Origin: Gonapodya prolifera JEL478
Lineage: Eukaryota; Monoblepharomycota; Monoblepharidomycetes; Monoblepharidales; Gonapodyaceae
Length of the DNA stretch: 64,000 nt
Reading direction: 5' to 3'
Assembly (NCBI GenBank): GCA_001574975.1
Contig: KQ965779.1
Coordinates: forward strand, 1-64,000
A model generated the notes under the pieces. It ran no database searches. It was not told the origin of the DNA and worked only from the letters and a program-made list of their open reading frames with translations. Within the stretch, counting starts at the first letter, position 1; each line of letters begins with the position of its first letter. Positions 11,996-23,393 of the stretch are shown here, piece after piece. The position numbers and the translations under genes were made by a program.

Positions 11996-12190
11996 TCTGT
12001 TGAAAAAAAGGGCAGCTGTGGTCAAAAGAGAATCCCCGTGTGCAACGACAAGAACGGAGGAGAGAGCGCAGGAAGACACGACAGCGAACGCCGGGAGAGT
12101 GACCTCGATGTTTTCGCAGTCAGGAAAGCCGTGCTGGAAAAGGTCCAAACGTGGTCGCCCATGCAACTCAACATGAAGGTTGCCCACGAG
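11996..12190 (+). pseudogene. Possible N-terminal fragment of the MYND-associated family
   Basis: An open stretch encodes VQTWSPMQLNMKVAHEITC. This matches the motif W-T/S-P-x-Q-L-A/N-M-E/K-x-x-H seen at 14,980 (IWTPLQLAMELFHTTCC) and 54,265 (NWTPIQLAMEITHSIGC). A charged cysteine-containing segment precedes the motif in all three. No MYND finger follows here; a helical-bundle gene begins instead. It is either a remnant of a MYND-family gene or the first exon of the next gene. Confidence 0.35.
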
Positions 12191-12446
12191 ATTACCTGCG
12201 AGGAAAAAGTGTCGATAGACAATCGGGCACGTCGTGTCTGCTCCCCCCGGCGACGGAACATTGGGAGGCTGCGAGCGGGGGGGTGAAGACGGAGTTGGCG
12301 GCGTTGAGGAAAGAGGTTGTGGGCGACGGGGGAGTGTTTGAGCCGTAGGCTGTCGTGGCGGGACATGTTTCGTACATGTTGCTGATCTGTGCCGTACGAA
12401 GATTGGTACCCTCGTCGACGCAACCCGCTCCTCTTTCGGTTTCTAG

Positions 12447-13726
12447 CCACATCCCTCGCACGCGAAATCGACCACTTCGACGCTCGCATGGCCGCCAAGG
12501 ACGCGCCCGGGGCTGTAGTGTGCCTACCCGCCGTTGAACGCGTAGCGGGGACGATGACGGCGGCCGTGAGGAGGGAGGTGGAGAAGGCCCAGGAGGGAGA
12601 GTATAAGGAAGGGCTTGGGAAGGGGTTGAGTGGGGTCGAAGCTGGTGGGCATCTTTGTGATGGGTCAGGGTACTGGGATGACGGCTAACGGTCCTATGTT
12701 TTGGACGCCAAGCCCTCGGCAAAGTCTCGTCTGCATCCCTCGCACTCGCCGCTTCACCCACGCCCCTCAAAGTTGAAGACTTGAAGCTGGCCTCTCAAGC
12801 AACAGACGACCTCCGCTTCTTCACGGCCCACCTCGCCGAACAAGTCGCCGAAACGCACACTGTGCTCCGTCGCGGGGTCGTACCTATCGCTCCATCGCCC
12901 GTGGACGTACGAGGTGGCATCGTGGAGGAGGTCCAGAGTGCGCTCGTGAGAGTCGCGGAGGAGCCGACCGTGGAGAAGAAAGTTGAGGTCGTGCAAGTGG
13001 AGACGGCGGCGGGTTTGGCTGCCCAGGAGACGATTAATGCTGTGGAGGTCATGGTTGTGGAGGGTGCGGAGCCGGAGAAGGCGGGGGAGGAGGAGGAGAA
13101 GAGGAGTCCTCTCAAGGTGAGTTCCGTTACAACAATGTTCATGCGTGAATAGAAACTGATTCATCGACCCCCTAAAGGCTGCCGCAAAGAACCTTCTTGC
13201 CGAAACGTCACAATGGACATCGCACAACAATCCTATCGTGGGCAAAGCAAGCTCTCTGTCCTCCCTACTCGAGCAGCTCTCCGAGGCTTACGCAAGACTC
13301 AAGGTAGATCACGGGAATCCCGCTCTCAAGAAAGAGCTCATCACACTCTCGCAACGAATCGCCAAGGAAAGCGCGGCTCTCATTGTAGAGGTGTCGCCCG
13401 TCTCAACACGCTGCCCCGACGCCCGGCTCAAGCAGGACCTCGACAAGGCGTGCGAGCGTGTTGCAACACTTGAGTCGCAGATGCGGGTCAAAGCGGCAGT
13501 GAAGGCGTCGAACCCTTGTGATAACGACGCCGACGGAATGGTGATTGGGTGTGCGAGGAACCTCGTGAGGGCGGCGCCGGAGGTGCTCAGGCGGAGCGAG
13601 GCGGCCAGTTTAAGAGTCGCGGCGCTTTCGGTTGGTGTGGCGGTGGTGAAGTTTAAGAGGAATGTGTTCAGGAAGAAGGCGGCCGGTGGGCAGGCAAAGG
13701 TGTTTGAGAGGAAGATTGTGGAGTGA
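12447..13726 (+). CDS. Talin/vinculin-like alpha-helical protein (5' end unresolved)
   Basis: Three exons join cleanly: from the acceptor at 12,446 to 12,644, then 12,713-13,116, then 13,178-13,726. The product is almost entirely helical, with Ala/Leu/Glu/Lys heptad-like patterns such as LSSLLEQLSEAYARL, KKELITLSQRIAKESAAL and LKQDLDKACERVATLESQM. This pattern resembles the helical bundles of talin, vinculin or I/LWEQ proteins, which link membranes to actin. The last helices are basic (VKFKRNVFRKKAAGG). The first coding exon is upstream of 12,447 and I could not place it with confidence; open sequence containing LLPPATEHWEAASGG at about 12,235-12,345 is a candidate. No neighbour points to a specific role. 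Function is inferred from fold pattern only. Confidence 0.5.
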
Positions 13727-13736
13727 TCAGGTGTCA

Positions 13737-14454
13737 AGCAGCAGAATACCGGGTGCTTTCAAGAACGTCTTCAAATTTGGGGAGCACGGAAACTACGCAC
13801 TTGAATAGAGAAGCCGCGTAACCAAAACCTCACCTTGTTTACCCATACCCATGTCCACGCGAGCCCTCGACAATTTCCACCTGGAAAAATTCATATCTTG
13901 GGAACCGCTAATCCTATCAGCCTCATATTAAGGACTCTTTCGATGGCCTTCTGTCCCCATCCCCTTCGCTTCACCTTCCCCGTCACCGGCCTTTCGACTG
14001 AAAACCTTCCAATTTTGATGCGAGGACGCGGAAAACGATCACTTTAACCATCTTACGCGTTCATGGAACCCGATAGACAACTTCTGATGGGGGGCTGTTC
14101 TCACGTCCATCTGGTGAGATTTTAACATCAAAAATTTTCGCTGATGCTTCCTGGTCACAACCAGCGATAGCAGAGCTTGCTACATTGGTTCCAAGGCACC
14201 ATTACCATCCATAATAAACTCTCGCGACCACTGTTTGCGTGAGAACTATTTTTAATAATCGCGCCATGGCAAGAAATACGGAATTCCTCCACAATAGCGC
14301 CTCGTATACAGGATGCACCCCACCCAGGACGCTCTCCAGGTCGAGGAGGGTGTTTGGAGGTGACTGCGTGGGTGTCTCACCACCCGTCATGACACCCGAT
14401 TGCCCGGACACATGGACAACGACACGACAAGAGGTAGCATGAAAATCCCATATT
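13737..14454. other. Intergenic stretch, nothing recognised
   Basis: I see no gene or recognisable element. Short open frames on both strands lack family features. The right end runs into a decayed MYND-family fragment. Confidence 0.4.
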
Positions 14455-14696
14455 GAGTCGGCTTACTGTGAAGTCTACCGTAAAAGATACTTTGTCGTGC
14501 TGACACTATGCCGCGACCTGTGGATGTTGGATTTTGCGCTGACTGGACCTCGGCGGTGTGTCGTCTGATTGGAAGTGGAGAGGCGCGTCCAGGGATTGAC
14601 GTTAAAGGATTTGAGGTAGGGATGCAAAGCGGTTTGGACACAATGAAGGACCTAAAGGTGTGGTTCGACCGATCGTGGAGTGTGTCTCGAAATTGA
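14455..14696 (+). pseudogene. C-terminal fragment of a MYND-finger gene
   Basis: The frame beginning near 14,490 reads KILCRADTMPRPVDVGFCADW and continues to a stop at 14,696. It aligns with the sequence just after the MYND finger of the copy at 15,824-16,040 (KKFCGANKMPRPQDV), and the following DNA is also similar (GCGCGTCCAGGGATTGACGT against GCGCGCCCAAGGAATTGACG). The zinc finger itself is mostly missing. It is a truncated relic of the neighbouring family member. Confidence 0.55.
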
Positions 14697-14853
14697 GCAT
14701 TGGTGCCGAGCCAATAAAAACGTGGAAGCATGAGTGGCGCTATCTGATAACAGTTCGATATTTAGGTGTCTCACATTTTACCTTCTTTTTTCGGAATACT
14801 TAATCTTTTTTTTTTTTTTTGCTTTTGTGACGTTCTGTTGTGGTTTCACTTCA

Positions 14854-16040
14854 ATGAACATTGACCATTTCACATCGGAGGAGCTTCCCGCAGACGACGT
14901 CGCTAGCGGCAATGATGTTGCAGCATTGCGAGATTTCAATGGCAACTTCCACGCTCCAAAAAGCATACTGCGCGAGGCGATGTGTATTTGGACCCCGCTT
15001 CAACTTGCCATGGAGTTGTTTCACACCACATGTTGTGATAGAGGATGTCAACATCCTCTGAGCTAAGCTATATGGAATATGGAATATTCTAGGCGTTATA
15101 TCACAAATGGAGAGCCATTAGGCAGTGGTCTTCTGCCCCCTATTGATATGGCTTTCTGCCTCCATTCGACTGGTTTTTTGGCATTGACTCCGATAGTGGA
15201 ATTGATCGCAAAAGCTGTCGCCACAGGAACGAAAATGGCACCATCAGTTCCCAAGGAACTTTCGAGACCCCCCCTATTCAGACAGTTCCATGACGAGAAT
15301 GGTCTTTTGGGGGTTTGTCAGACCTTCAGTCGACTATCTTCATTCATTTTTGTCAGCAAACCACTTGATGCTTCCACGTTTACTCGATATTCCGTCTTTC
15401 GTCGCAACATCGTTCAATCTTATCCCAGAAATGTTGGCCTTCATTGAAACACCGATAGCAAAGGACTTCGTTGAAGGAATGGGACAGTCACTACTCAACC
15501 TTTTGATGATTTTTGTCTTCAGTGCGGATGCGGTCACGTTTGCCACTTTGCATTCATTGGCTAAGGCAAATGAACCGTTCTTTCAACTCATGAAGAAGTG
15601 GTCAAACTTGCGGCAGACGCCTTTACCAGGAGATTGGAGTATGATCGCCCAGGTGCTCTCAACTGGGCGAAGACATCTGCGGAAGCATCAAAGTCGATCA
15701 TTATATCGCCAAATTTGTGGAGCATTCAACTGCACTGTGGGAACCGATCCCCTAATTCTCTCCCCCCTACACAGCTTACCATTGAGAGGAGAAAATGAAC
15801 ACTCAGCCCCTGCACTCTTTTAGTGCATCAAATGCAAGAGAATCAAGTACTGCTCAAATGAGTGCCAGAAGACTGATTGGCAATGGCACAAAAAATTTTG
15901 TGGTGCGAATAAGATGCCCCGACCGCAGGATGTTGTATTGGGCACGTATTGGACTCCCATCGCATGCACCGTGGTGACAAATGAGGATGCGCGCCCAAGG
16001 AATTGACGTTGAAGGATTTGAGGCACGAGTGCAGAACATT
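14854..16040 (+). pseudogene. MYND-type zinc-finger gene, apparently decayed
   Basis: The N-terminal part from ATG 14,854 holds IWTPLQLAMELFHTTCC. The matching paralogue at 54.1 kb lets the next residues be aligned without a gap: YITNGEPLGSGLLPPID here against YIVSGKPLPSGLSAPPD. Inside that alignment an in-frame TAA lies at 15,064. Later parts lie in different frames: helical sequence to about 15,600, AADAFTRRLEYDRPGALNWA (about 15,604-15,665), then a shift to AKFVEHSTALWEPIP near 15,708. After an acceptor at 15,823 comes a clear MYND finger, CIKCKRIKYCSNECQ then DWQWHKKFC, giving the C-x2-C...C-x3-C...H-x3-C pattern. Shortly after MPRPQD the frame breaks again near 15,995. MYND fingers mediate protein-protein contacts. 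Several introns are expected, so not every frame change is damage, but the stop and the late shift argue for a pseudogene. Confidence 0.65.
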
Positions 16041-16154
16041 TAGATATGTTTATCGGTTGTACGACATGGGAGAATCTTTGGTCTTTGAATAATAATGATT
16101 TCGTTGCACAATGCATATGTGAACTAATTAGTGTCGAAGAAAATCTCTTTCAAA

Positions 16155-16825
16155 TTAGAAGATCTGCACTCCCGTCGGTTTCCTGCAATTTGCAACACTG
16201 AAGCTCGTGGACGAGTTGTCTGTGTATGTAAACGTGAGCACTGCATTGGCTGCGAATGGGTTTCCGTTTCCGTTGAATTGCCACCAGTTCCCACTGGACA
16301 GAGTCCCTGCAATACCACCCAGAGTCGCGGACTTGACGACTTTCCCTGACGTGTTGAGCACGCCGAGGATCTTGGAGTAGGCGTTGGTGAACTCGGAATT
16401 CGGACGGTAGTAGCACAAGGGGCCAGTTGCGTCGGCCACAGGATTGGCGTTCGTGAGTGACACGGTGCAGGATGCAATCCCGGGGCTTGCATTGTTGGTT
16501 GCAAGATTCCAGGTTGCTCGAATCAAGTCTAGATGTGGCACGGGATGAAAACGAATCTCAAGCATTCGCCAAGATCAACGTCACGTCATTTCTCACCGAT
16601 GCCACACGAAGTAGATCCAATGTTGCATGTGCTTGCCACAATCGCATCTGCTTGCTGACCGCCGCACGTCACCCGGAACACCTGTCCGCAGTAGCCAGCC
16701 TGGAATGCGAGAGTCCCGAGAGCCGTGCCCTGGCCAAGAGCAAGCGCACCGTTGAGCCCAGATGCGTACGATGCAACTGGAAGGGAGCAGCCACCGGCGT
16801 CGGTGTGGTCTGCCCAGAAAGTTCC
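16155..16825 (-). CDS. Expansin-like secreted protein (5' end unresolved)
   Basis: Two exons, 16597-16825 and 16155-16528, join over a 68-nt GT-AG intron to give TSCGI-D-LIRATWNLATNN. The first part resembles the expansin double-psi beta-barrel: GTFWADHTDAGGCSLP, ALALGQGTALGTLAFQ, YCGQVFRVTCGG and STCN. It then continues with the conserved ASPGIASC segment. The second part (GNWWQFNGNGNPF, AVLTFTYTDNSSTSF, VANC) looks like the C-terminal wall-binding domain. Expansins loosen cellulose or chitin walls without hydrolysis, and expansin-like proteins are common in chytrids that grow on plant, pollen or chitin matter. An acceptor lies at 16,826 and a further exon ending ITKTGVK may precede it near 16,900. 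I did not find the signal peptide or a start codon, so the gene is either incompletely resolved or 5'-truncated. Confidence 0.6.
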
Positions 16826-16929
16826 CTGGTGATGAGTAGGAAGGATCGATTAGCGCGTGGTTGCTCCTGAACTCGTGTCTCGCTTGACGCTTCTCACCTT
16901 AACACCGGTTTTGGTTATTTGAATTCACG

Positions 16930-17364
16930 GAGGTGAGCCTTGGGTCCCTGTCGATTACTTGTTCAGAGGAAATTTGACTTGGTTGCGACCAGGGCCAAGT
17001 GGTGCTGTCGTCAACATCCAGGTGCGGCAGGTAAAAACTCTTTCGATATTGTTCAGTTGCTTGCCAGACGAATGACTGGCCTCGTCACAAGCTTTTGTAC
17101 AATACCTAGCACTCTTTCAGTAATGGAAGTCGGACACTTTTATTTGTTTTATTGCAGTGGTTGCTCCTGTCACTTTATTGGTTTATGAGCCTTGTCACGG
17201 GGAACGGCCAAAACTTAATAACTCGCGATGCGTTTGTAAATAGTCGAGCGCGTACTTGTATTCCTTAAAGACATGAAACGCTAAACAGCCTACTATGTCA
17301 CATTTCTAACTGACCGTACAACGTATACCACCAAACTCCTTGGGTAGAGGTCCAAAATCCGCCG
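16930..17364. other. Intergenic stretch, nothing recognised
   Basis: No coding region, repeat or RNA gene could be supported. The missing first exon of the expansin-like gene may lie at the left edge. Confidence 0.35.
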
Positions 17365-18882
17365 TCACGCACTCCCCGGTTTCCTGAGCGCAATAAAAGG
17401 ATGGACGTACCGCTCGGTATACCTGCAAAACCCCCCGCCACATTACACAAAACATTCGCCTTGCGCAAAAACCAACCCCCAACCGCCCAAGACTCACATC
17501 ATCATCCCCTCCCCCCTCGCATACTCCCCCGCGACCGTGGTCTCCTCCAAAACCTCCATTCTTTCTTCCTCCCACCACACCTTGACCTCATCCCAGCTCA
17601 TCATGGGGCGTGCGTCTGCGCGCCACGCGAGCGGGCCCAGCACGATCAGGATCCCGCCTGGGCGGAGCGGGGTGAGTGGGTGCCGGAGGAGAAGGAGGGG
17701 GGAGGAGTGTGCGCGGTCGAGGAAGAATGAGGCCACGAGGGCGGAGAATTGGGGTTGGGTTGAGGCGATGGAGGTGGAGGTGGAGGAGGAGGCAACGGCA
17801 CGGGTAGCAGCGCGTTTCCGGTCTCGTGCGGCAACGCATTTGGGACACCCGTCGAACCCTTGGTCGTCCGGGTCGGGTTGCTCGTCGGCGCGCTCGCCAG
17901 CGTAGAGTATCGCGTATCCTCCGATGGAGATTTTGACGGGGTCGAAGGGGAGGTTATTATCCAAGTGGGGGGAAACCGAGGGTGGAGGTTGAAGGGAAGG
18001 GGCAGAGTTGGGGTGTGAGTTGGTCCCGCGTGTCACCGTGGAAGAGGTTTTTGGGGCGGTGGAAGGGGGGTAGATTGTTGGGAGGGAGGCGGTGGAGGAG
18101 GAAAAGGAGGGGGAGGAGTAGCTCCGAGAGAGGATGAGAGCGGATACGGTTGCCATGAGGGGGCTCAGGTCGTTGCATTCCACGTCGTAGCCTTCCAGAG
18201 CCAGGTTAAAGGCAAGACGGCTCAGACCACCACCGGGGAGGAGAACTCGCTGTGCGTGGGCCGCAGCGTCTCCATTCGTCGCCGGAGAGTGCTCTTCTCT
18301 ATCCATCGTGGGTGGTAAATGTCTCTTGAGCATGTCCCGAACGATATCATACGTCTTTTCCGTGTTTGCATACCCTTCTTCCGTCCAGTCCCGGGCAAGA
18401 TGACCCATCAGAGTCTGTGGAGAGTCATACGATGCGAACTTGTACGGCGGGAGGGTGATGCCGGCAGGCGGGGGAGAATCACGGAGATTGGCGTGGCAGT
18501 ACTGGTGTTTGGTGAAGAAAAGCTCCCATCGGGCGATTCCGCGTACGCGACCTCTCCTGACTCGAGCCGTCTCGCCATATCCTCCAAAAATGCCTTGTTC
18601 GCCTCGACGGCGTCCCTGATTCCCCTCGCGCGGGTCCGCAGTCTGTCGGCCAGCTTCACTCCCTGACGCCGCCGCATCGAGGGCGTTTGCACCAGACTTT
18701 ATCTCTGAAACGTACGACGCAATCGTCAATCTGATGTGAGCTGCTGTTGCTGCGTGGTGCGATGGGCGGGTTGATGAGTGGGGATGCGACATTGGTGAAG
18801 TTGGCGGAATGCGGATGAGAACGGACGCGAGGGCGATGGCTAGCAGTGCTGCAATGAGAGTGTGGATGAGCACTCGAAGCAT
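17365..18882 (-). CDS. Carnosine N-methyltransferase-like protein (N2227 family)
   Basis: S-adenosylmethionine-dependent methyltransferase of the N2227/CARNMT1 family. The SAM-binding motif is VLLPGGGLSRLAFNLA followed by the acidic EGYDVECNDLS. Upstream lies the family segment HLARDWTEEG, and downstream ASFFLDRAH and LRPGGILIVLGPL. In the family, the enzyme methylates carnosine or related histidine substrates; the substrate here is not known. The N-terminus starts with a hydrophobic helix (LRVLIHTLIAALLAIALASV), unlike animal CARNMT1, suggesting membrane anchoring or secretory entry. A last exon (17365-17422) follows an intron at 17423-17497 and gives YTERYVHPFIALRKPGSA. Around 18,410-18,720 the best protein (EANKAFLEDMARR) is in another frame, so at least one further short intron lies on each side; exact junctions are unresolved. 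A disordered insert interrupts the fold after the SAM motif. Confidence 0.72.
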
Positions 18883-20613
18883 GCACGGCCGCAGCGGGCG
18901 GTAAAATTCGCAGAGTTGAGATGTTGTTCTATGGGAGGAGTTCTGAAGTTAGGCAACGCTTGCGGTGAAAGAGTAAAAGTTCAATTGAATTCCTATTATT
19001 GTTCTGAAGGACATATATAAATGGCTATGTACCAGAGAACTCTGCTAACTCCCTTAGTTTGTTCGTAAACTTGAAGTCGCACTATTAGTCTTCCACAATC
19101 GCTTCATAGGACTGATATTGCAAACAGCTGAATATGACAATGCCTAAACAGGCCAACGAACACTACTGTTGGATTTCCAGCTGATTCGCGTCTTAGGGGC
19201 ATTGGTAATCAAATGTTTATTCAAACCATATTCAGGAAACATCATTGAGTGTGACATGTGCCAGGTCTTTTCAAACGTCGAACCATACGTGTCAAAATAA
19301 TAAACTGACTTTAAAGACCCACTGCAAAACCATGTCATCTCAATGACATCAGCTGTACACGATCGTTTCGTTCTATCTTGCGCGAGAAATCTCTAGGCTT
19401 CGAGAGAAAACGGCTCGAGAGGAGTTCTAATCCAAGCTGGGGTGCATAGACTTTAAAATGGAGTTCTCACTTGATGGAATTTCAAGTCACGAAAGGAGTA
19501 ATAACCCTTCCAAGTCACAACGGGAACTAGTTGTGATCATGCAAAGTGATGAATCAACCAACGAGGTGAGCCAATTTAAGGCTATACAGTCCTCCTTTCG
19601 AAAGATTGTAAAGGGAGGCAAAGGGGGTTCAGCAATACATTCTTAACCGCTGTCGGTATGGCGTATGGTTACCAGTTGGTGGTTTTGTTTAAGACTCAAA
19701 CGTTGCATATACGGCCACCGAGTCACCATTAGCCAAGCCGACCATAGAGGAGAAATACAAATGCTTCGTAGTAATCAATGCTGTAAGTCAGAAACACGCT
19801 CTTGTCGGAACTAGGAAACTGGGCGCCATGTCGCGTCGTTTCAACGTCCCGAAAAAGCAACTGCCAACTACTGTGCCTGCGAGTATCGTTTGGACGAACT
19901 ATACCACAGGGGAAAATAGGAAGGGTCCCAAAAGTGTCTTCCCAACATGCTTCCACAGTGACGTCAACCACGTACTCATACTCACGGCGCTTCGCCGTGT
20001 CTGTACGTAGAGCCCACCTAGTCATTCGGAAGTAAATGAAGAAAAGAAAGAAGAAACAACAAGAAGGAAATGAAAACAAGGATTGCCCCCTTTAGACAAT
20101 TCATAAAATAGGCACGTCATACAGTAGTCAAAATGGAACATGAAGAGCGTTCGAGAACGATCGCGACTCGTACCCACACTCTTCTAATTCTGGTACGGGA
20201 TATTCTCGACATTCACGAATGCAGTAAATGCCTCTCGGGCACAGTCAGTTGTGCAAAAAGTGGAGTTGAATCACGAACTAGAGCTACAATGGGCCCGCAT
20301 CCTCGAAAAGAGAGAACTAACGAGAGAAGTCTAACTAGCGAGCAAGGTCTCGTGTCATTTGCGGGGAGGCTCAGCTGCGCTTTTGGGGAGTCGGGTTGGG
20401 TCAAATTTTCAGTGAAGACTGTTATCAGCAATCAGCCGGAACACTGGAAACTTTCCCGGCACCATTCCCAACCACCGAAATCGTGAGAAAAGGTATCTTA
20501 TCATACGTGCCTCTTAGGTACACATCCCTCCAATACCCCTACATAACGTAAAAAACGCAAGTAACAAAAAACACAATAGCAACCAACGCCACCATACGTT
20601 TTCCCCCTGTCGG
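18883..20613. other. Intergenic stretch, nothing recognised
   Basis: About 1.7 kb with only short scattered open frames. One exact TGACGTCA palindrome is present at 19,959-19,966. I see no gene family, repeat array or RNA gene. Confidence 0.4.
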
Positions 20614-23393
20614 TCACCACTTGACACCACTCCACCTCCTTCGATTCGCATCTTTTCCCTCCTTGGCCTCCTTGGATTCCTTCCCATCGTTTTTCTCCTT
20701 GGCCTCTTTGATCCCCCTCTTCCCACCCTGCTCCTTCTCCTTCCCCACCTGCCCACCCTCACTCGCCCTCCGTCCCTGATCTCTTCCCCTACTACCCCCC
20801 ACAACTCCCACAACCGCACCCACACTGCCCGCCGCTCCTCCGACCCCGGCCGCGAGCCCAGCGACTTTCTCCGCCCCCATCATCCACACCCCGCCGGCAA
20901 CTTCGCCCACGGCGCCGAAAAAGCTAGACGCCATACGCGCGGGCGAGGCGGCGCGAGGGGGGCGTGCGGTGGCGGCCGAGGGGGAGGATCCACGGCCTGT
21001 GCCTGTGCGTGCTGGGGAGGAAGTGCGACGCGTTCCGGACTGGGCGGGCGTGGTGGTGGTGTTTGTGGAGTTGGCGCCGCGGGAGGAAGGACTTGCGGAC
21101 CTTGCCGACCCAGTTTTACGCACCGGACTCCCTGACCGTGTCATCGCAGGCGCCGTTGCAGATTTAGCCAGCGGCGAAGACCGCGCCGGAGACGACGAGC
21201 GCGTTGTGAGCGTCGGACGCGGGATGGGTGTGGCTGTGGGTGCGGTTGCGAGTGTGGTGGTGGTTGGGGCGGTGGGGGAACAGGGTGTGGTGGATGACGT
21301 CGGCGAGGACAGTGTCCCGGCAGACAGTGCACGCCGGACGGGGGCAAATACCGCCCCAACACCCCTCTCCCCCGCCGTTCCCTTCTCCGCCGCCGCCACC
21401 GCATCTGCCTTCCCGGAGCCATCACCTGGACCACCCGCAGCCGGAGGAGGACTCGGCGTGCTGGGCACTTCCACGAGCGGGAACACCTCGACTTGTGGCT
21501 TGAACGACACGCGGCGGGCGTGGTACGGCGCGGGTTGTGCCGTTTGCGTGGAGGGTGAGAGCGGGGAGAGGGGCGAGGGTGAAGCGCGGGGAGGGGTTGG
21601 CGGGAGTGCCATACAGGACGGGAGGGTGAAGCGAGATGATAAAGGGGACGAGGAACGAGATCGGTGGCGGGGATGGGGGTGGGAGGGTGGGGAGAGAGTT
21701 GTGGAGGCGGTTTGGGTCTGTGGAGCTGGAGTGGGAGCACGAGCAGGGTCGATGCTGGTGCGCCGCGATGAGGAGGCGGTGGAAGGCGCGTCGTGGAAGG
21801 AGTCCGCCGATGTCGATGTCGAGGCTGAGGCCGTAGAGTCCCGCCTTGATGTCGACGCGGAGATCGAGTCCCTCCCCACACCACCCGCCGTCCCCGCAAC
21901 AACCGTAACGCTTCCCCTCCGCGACGCAACGCTATCCCTACGAGCCTGTAGGAGCGCCGTCGTGCTATCCCTTCGAAACGTCGGGAGCGGACCGCGGTGG
22001 TCGCGTGGTGAGTCTGGAGTGAACGAGCCGGGAAGTTTCGTGGACGAGTACGCGAAGGAAGTGGAGGAAGAGGAGGAGTAAGGCGAGCGGAAGTCGCGGT
22101 CCTCGGAGGGTCGACGGGGTGAGGTTGGTGATGTGGGGCGGGCAGACGGGGAGGTGGGTCGGGCGGTGGTGGCGGTGGGTGTGGCGAGGCTGGACACCAA
22201 TGCGGGGCCCGACTGCCACCGATCCGACACGCGCCACGATCCCGTTGTGGTGGAGGAAGTTGGGGACGAGAACGACCCGGGCGGTTTCATCGCCGACAAC
22301 CACGCCGCGTCGTCGGCCGTGTCGCGCGCCGACATGGCCGCGAGACCTGCCGCGATGGCAGCGTTACGGGGGAGGACGGGTGCCACGGACGAGGTTGGCG
22401 GGGCGGGTGCCGGGTTTGGGGGGTTGAGTGAACCCACCCCGCACCCTGCCGCAAATGACCCGGGGGGTTTCATGGAGGCGAGCCATGCTGCGTCGTCCGC
22501 GGACTCGGCGAATGAGATCGCAGCGAGTCCCGCGGCGAGGTTTTTGGGCAGTGGGAGTGGGGGGGAGGTGGAGATGAGCGAGCGGAGAGGGGAAGGGGCT
22601 GTGGGTGGTTTGAAAGAGCCCGGGAGGCGGGAAGTGTGCGAGGAGTAGGGGTTGTAAGGTTCGGAGGAGTGCGAAGAGGCGGAGAGGGAGCCGGGTCCGG
22701 ACCAGGAGCGGAAGGTGGGTGCGGGAGTTGCAGATGGGGTGGATGGGGTGGTGGATGTGGAGGGTGTGGATGTGGAGAGCGAAGAGGGAAACGACCCTAC
22801 GCCCTTCCAAGACGGCAGCGGGTGCGTGTCGATTGAGATCGCCGAGTCGTTGCGAGCACGCGCGGGTGGGGACTTTGGCGGGGATTGAGAGGACGATGTC
22901 GAGGTTGTGGAGAGTGAGGAGAGTGAGGAGTGCGAGGAGGACGTGGGCGACTGCGGGGCAGAGGAGACGGGCACTGGCGGAAGAGTAAAGTGCGTTGCAG
23001 TCAGAGACGGTGCAGGTTCGAGTCCGTATGGTGCTGTGTTAGCCGAAAATGCAGCGTGGCTGCCACATTGACAATGCACACACCTTCGCGCTCCTCTCTC
23101 CTGCCACTGTCCGCTCGTCCCCTGTCTCTCCTCTCCCTCGTGTCCACCTCCACCTTCGCCTCCCGTCCCGCCGTCCCCCCCAACCGAACCCGCGGCACCA
23201 GACTCGTATCGATCCGAAGCAAAGGAGGGGACCCGCTCTCCACCGCATCCGCCTCTCGCTTCCTTCCCCCGCCCGCAACAGCAACTCCGCCCGTGCGCAT
23301 CCCCGTACTTCTCGGTGACGGCGGCCGAACAACCGCGCCCATCCCGCTCCGCCCGCGCACCGGCGACACGGGGCCGAGTCCACCGCTCCACAT
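20614..23393 (-). CDS. Large disordered Ser/Pro/Ala-rich protein with PGSF repeats
   Basis: Two exons (23084-23393 and 20614-23033) join over a 50-nt intron in phase to 909 residues. The start at 23,393 gives an arginine-rich N-terminus. The body is low-complexity Ser/Pro/Thr/Ala. It holds short repeated blocks: LPGSFKPP, a block of about 30 residues ending ADDAAWLASMKPPGSF and again ADDAAWLSAMKPPGSF, then LPGSFTP. Two repeats begin with AAGLAAIS / AAGLAAMS, so each block is probably a helix plus a PGSF turn. Further on, ARRVSFKPQVEVF contains the PP1 docking consensus R-V-x-F. The C-terminus has an Ala/Gly-rich stretch and a Lys/Glu-rich tail. No enzymatic domain is visible. A cytoskeletal, septation or phosphatase-scaffold role is possible but unproven. 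Confidence 0.62.

Noticed and set aside
20969-22081. Long plus-strand open frame of 370 codons
   Set aside because: It is antisense to the Ser/Pro-rich PGSF protein; GC-rich composition removes stop codons from several frames.
23000-23030. GGTTCGAGTCC, resembling a tRNA T-loop
   Set aside because: The flanking bases do not form the T-stem, no acceptor or anticodon arm fits, and the site lies inside the coding exon of the PGSF protein.
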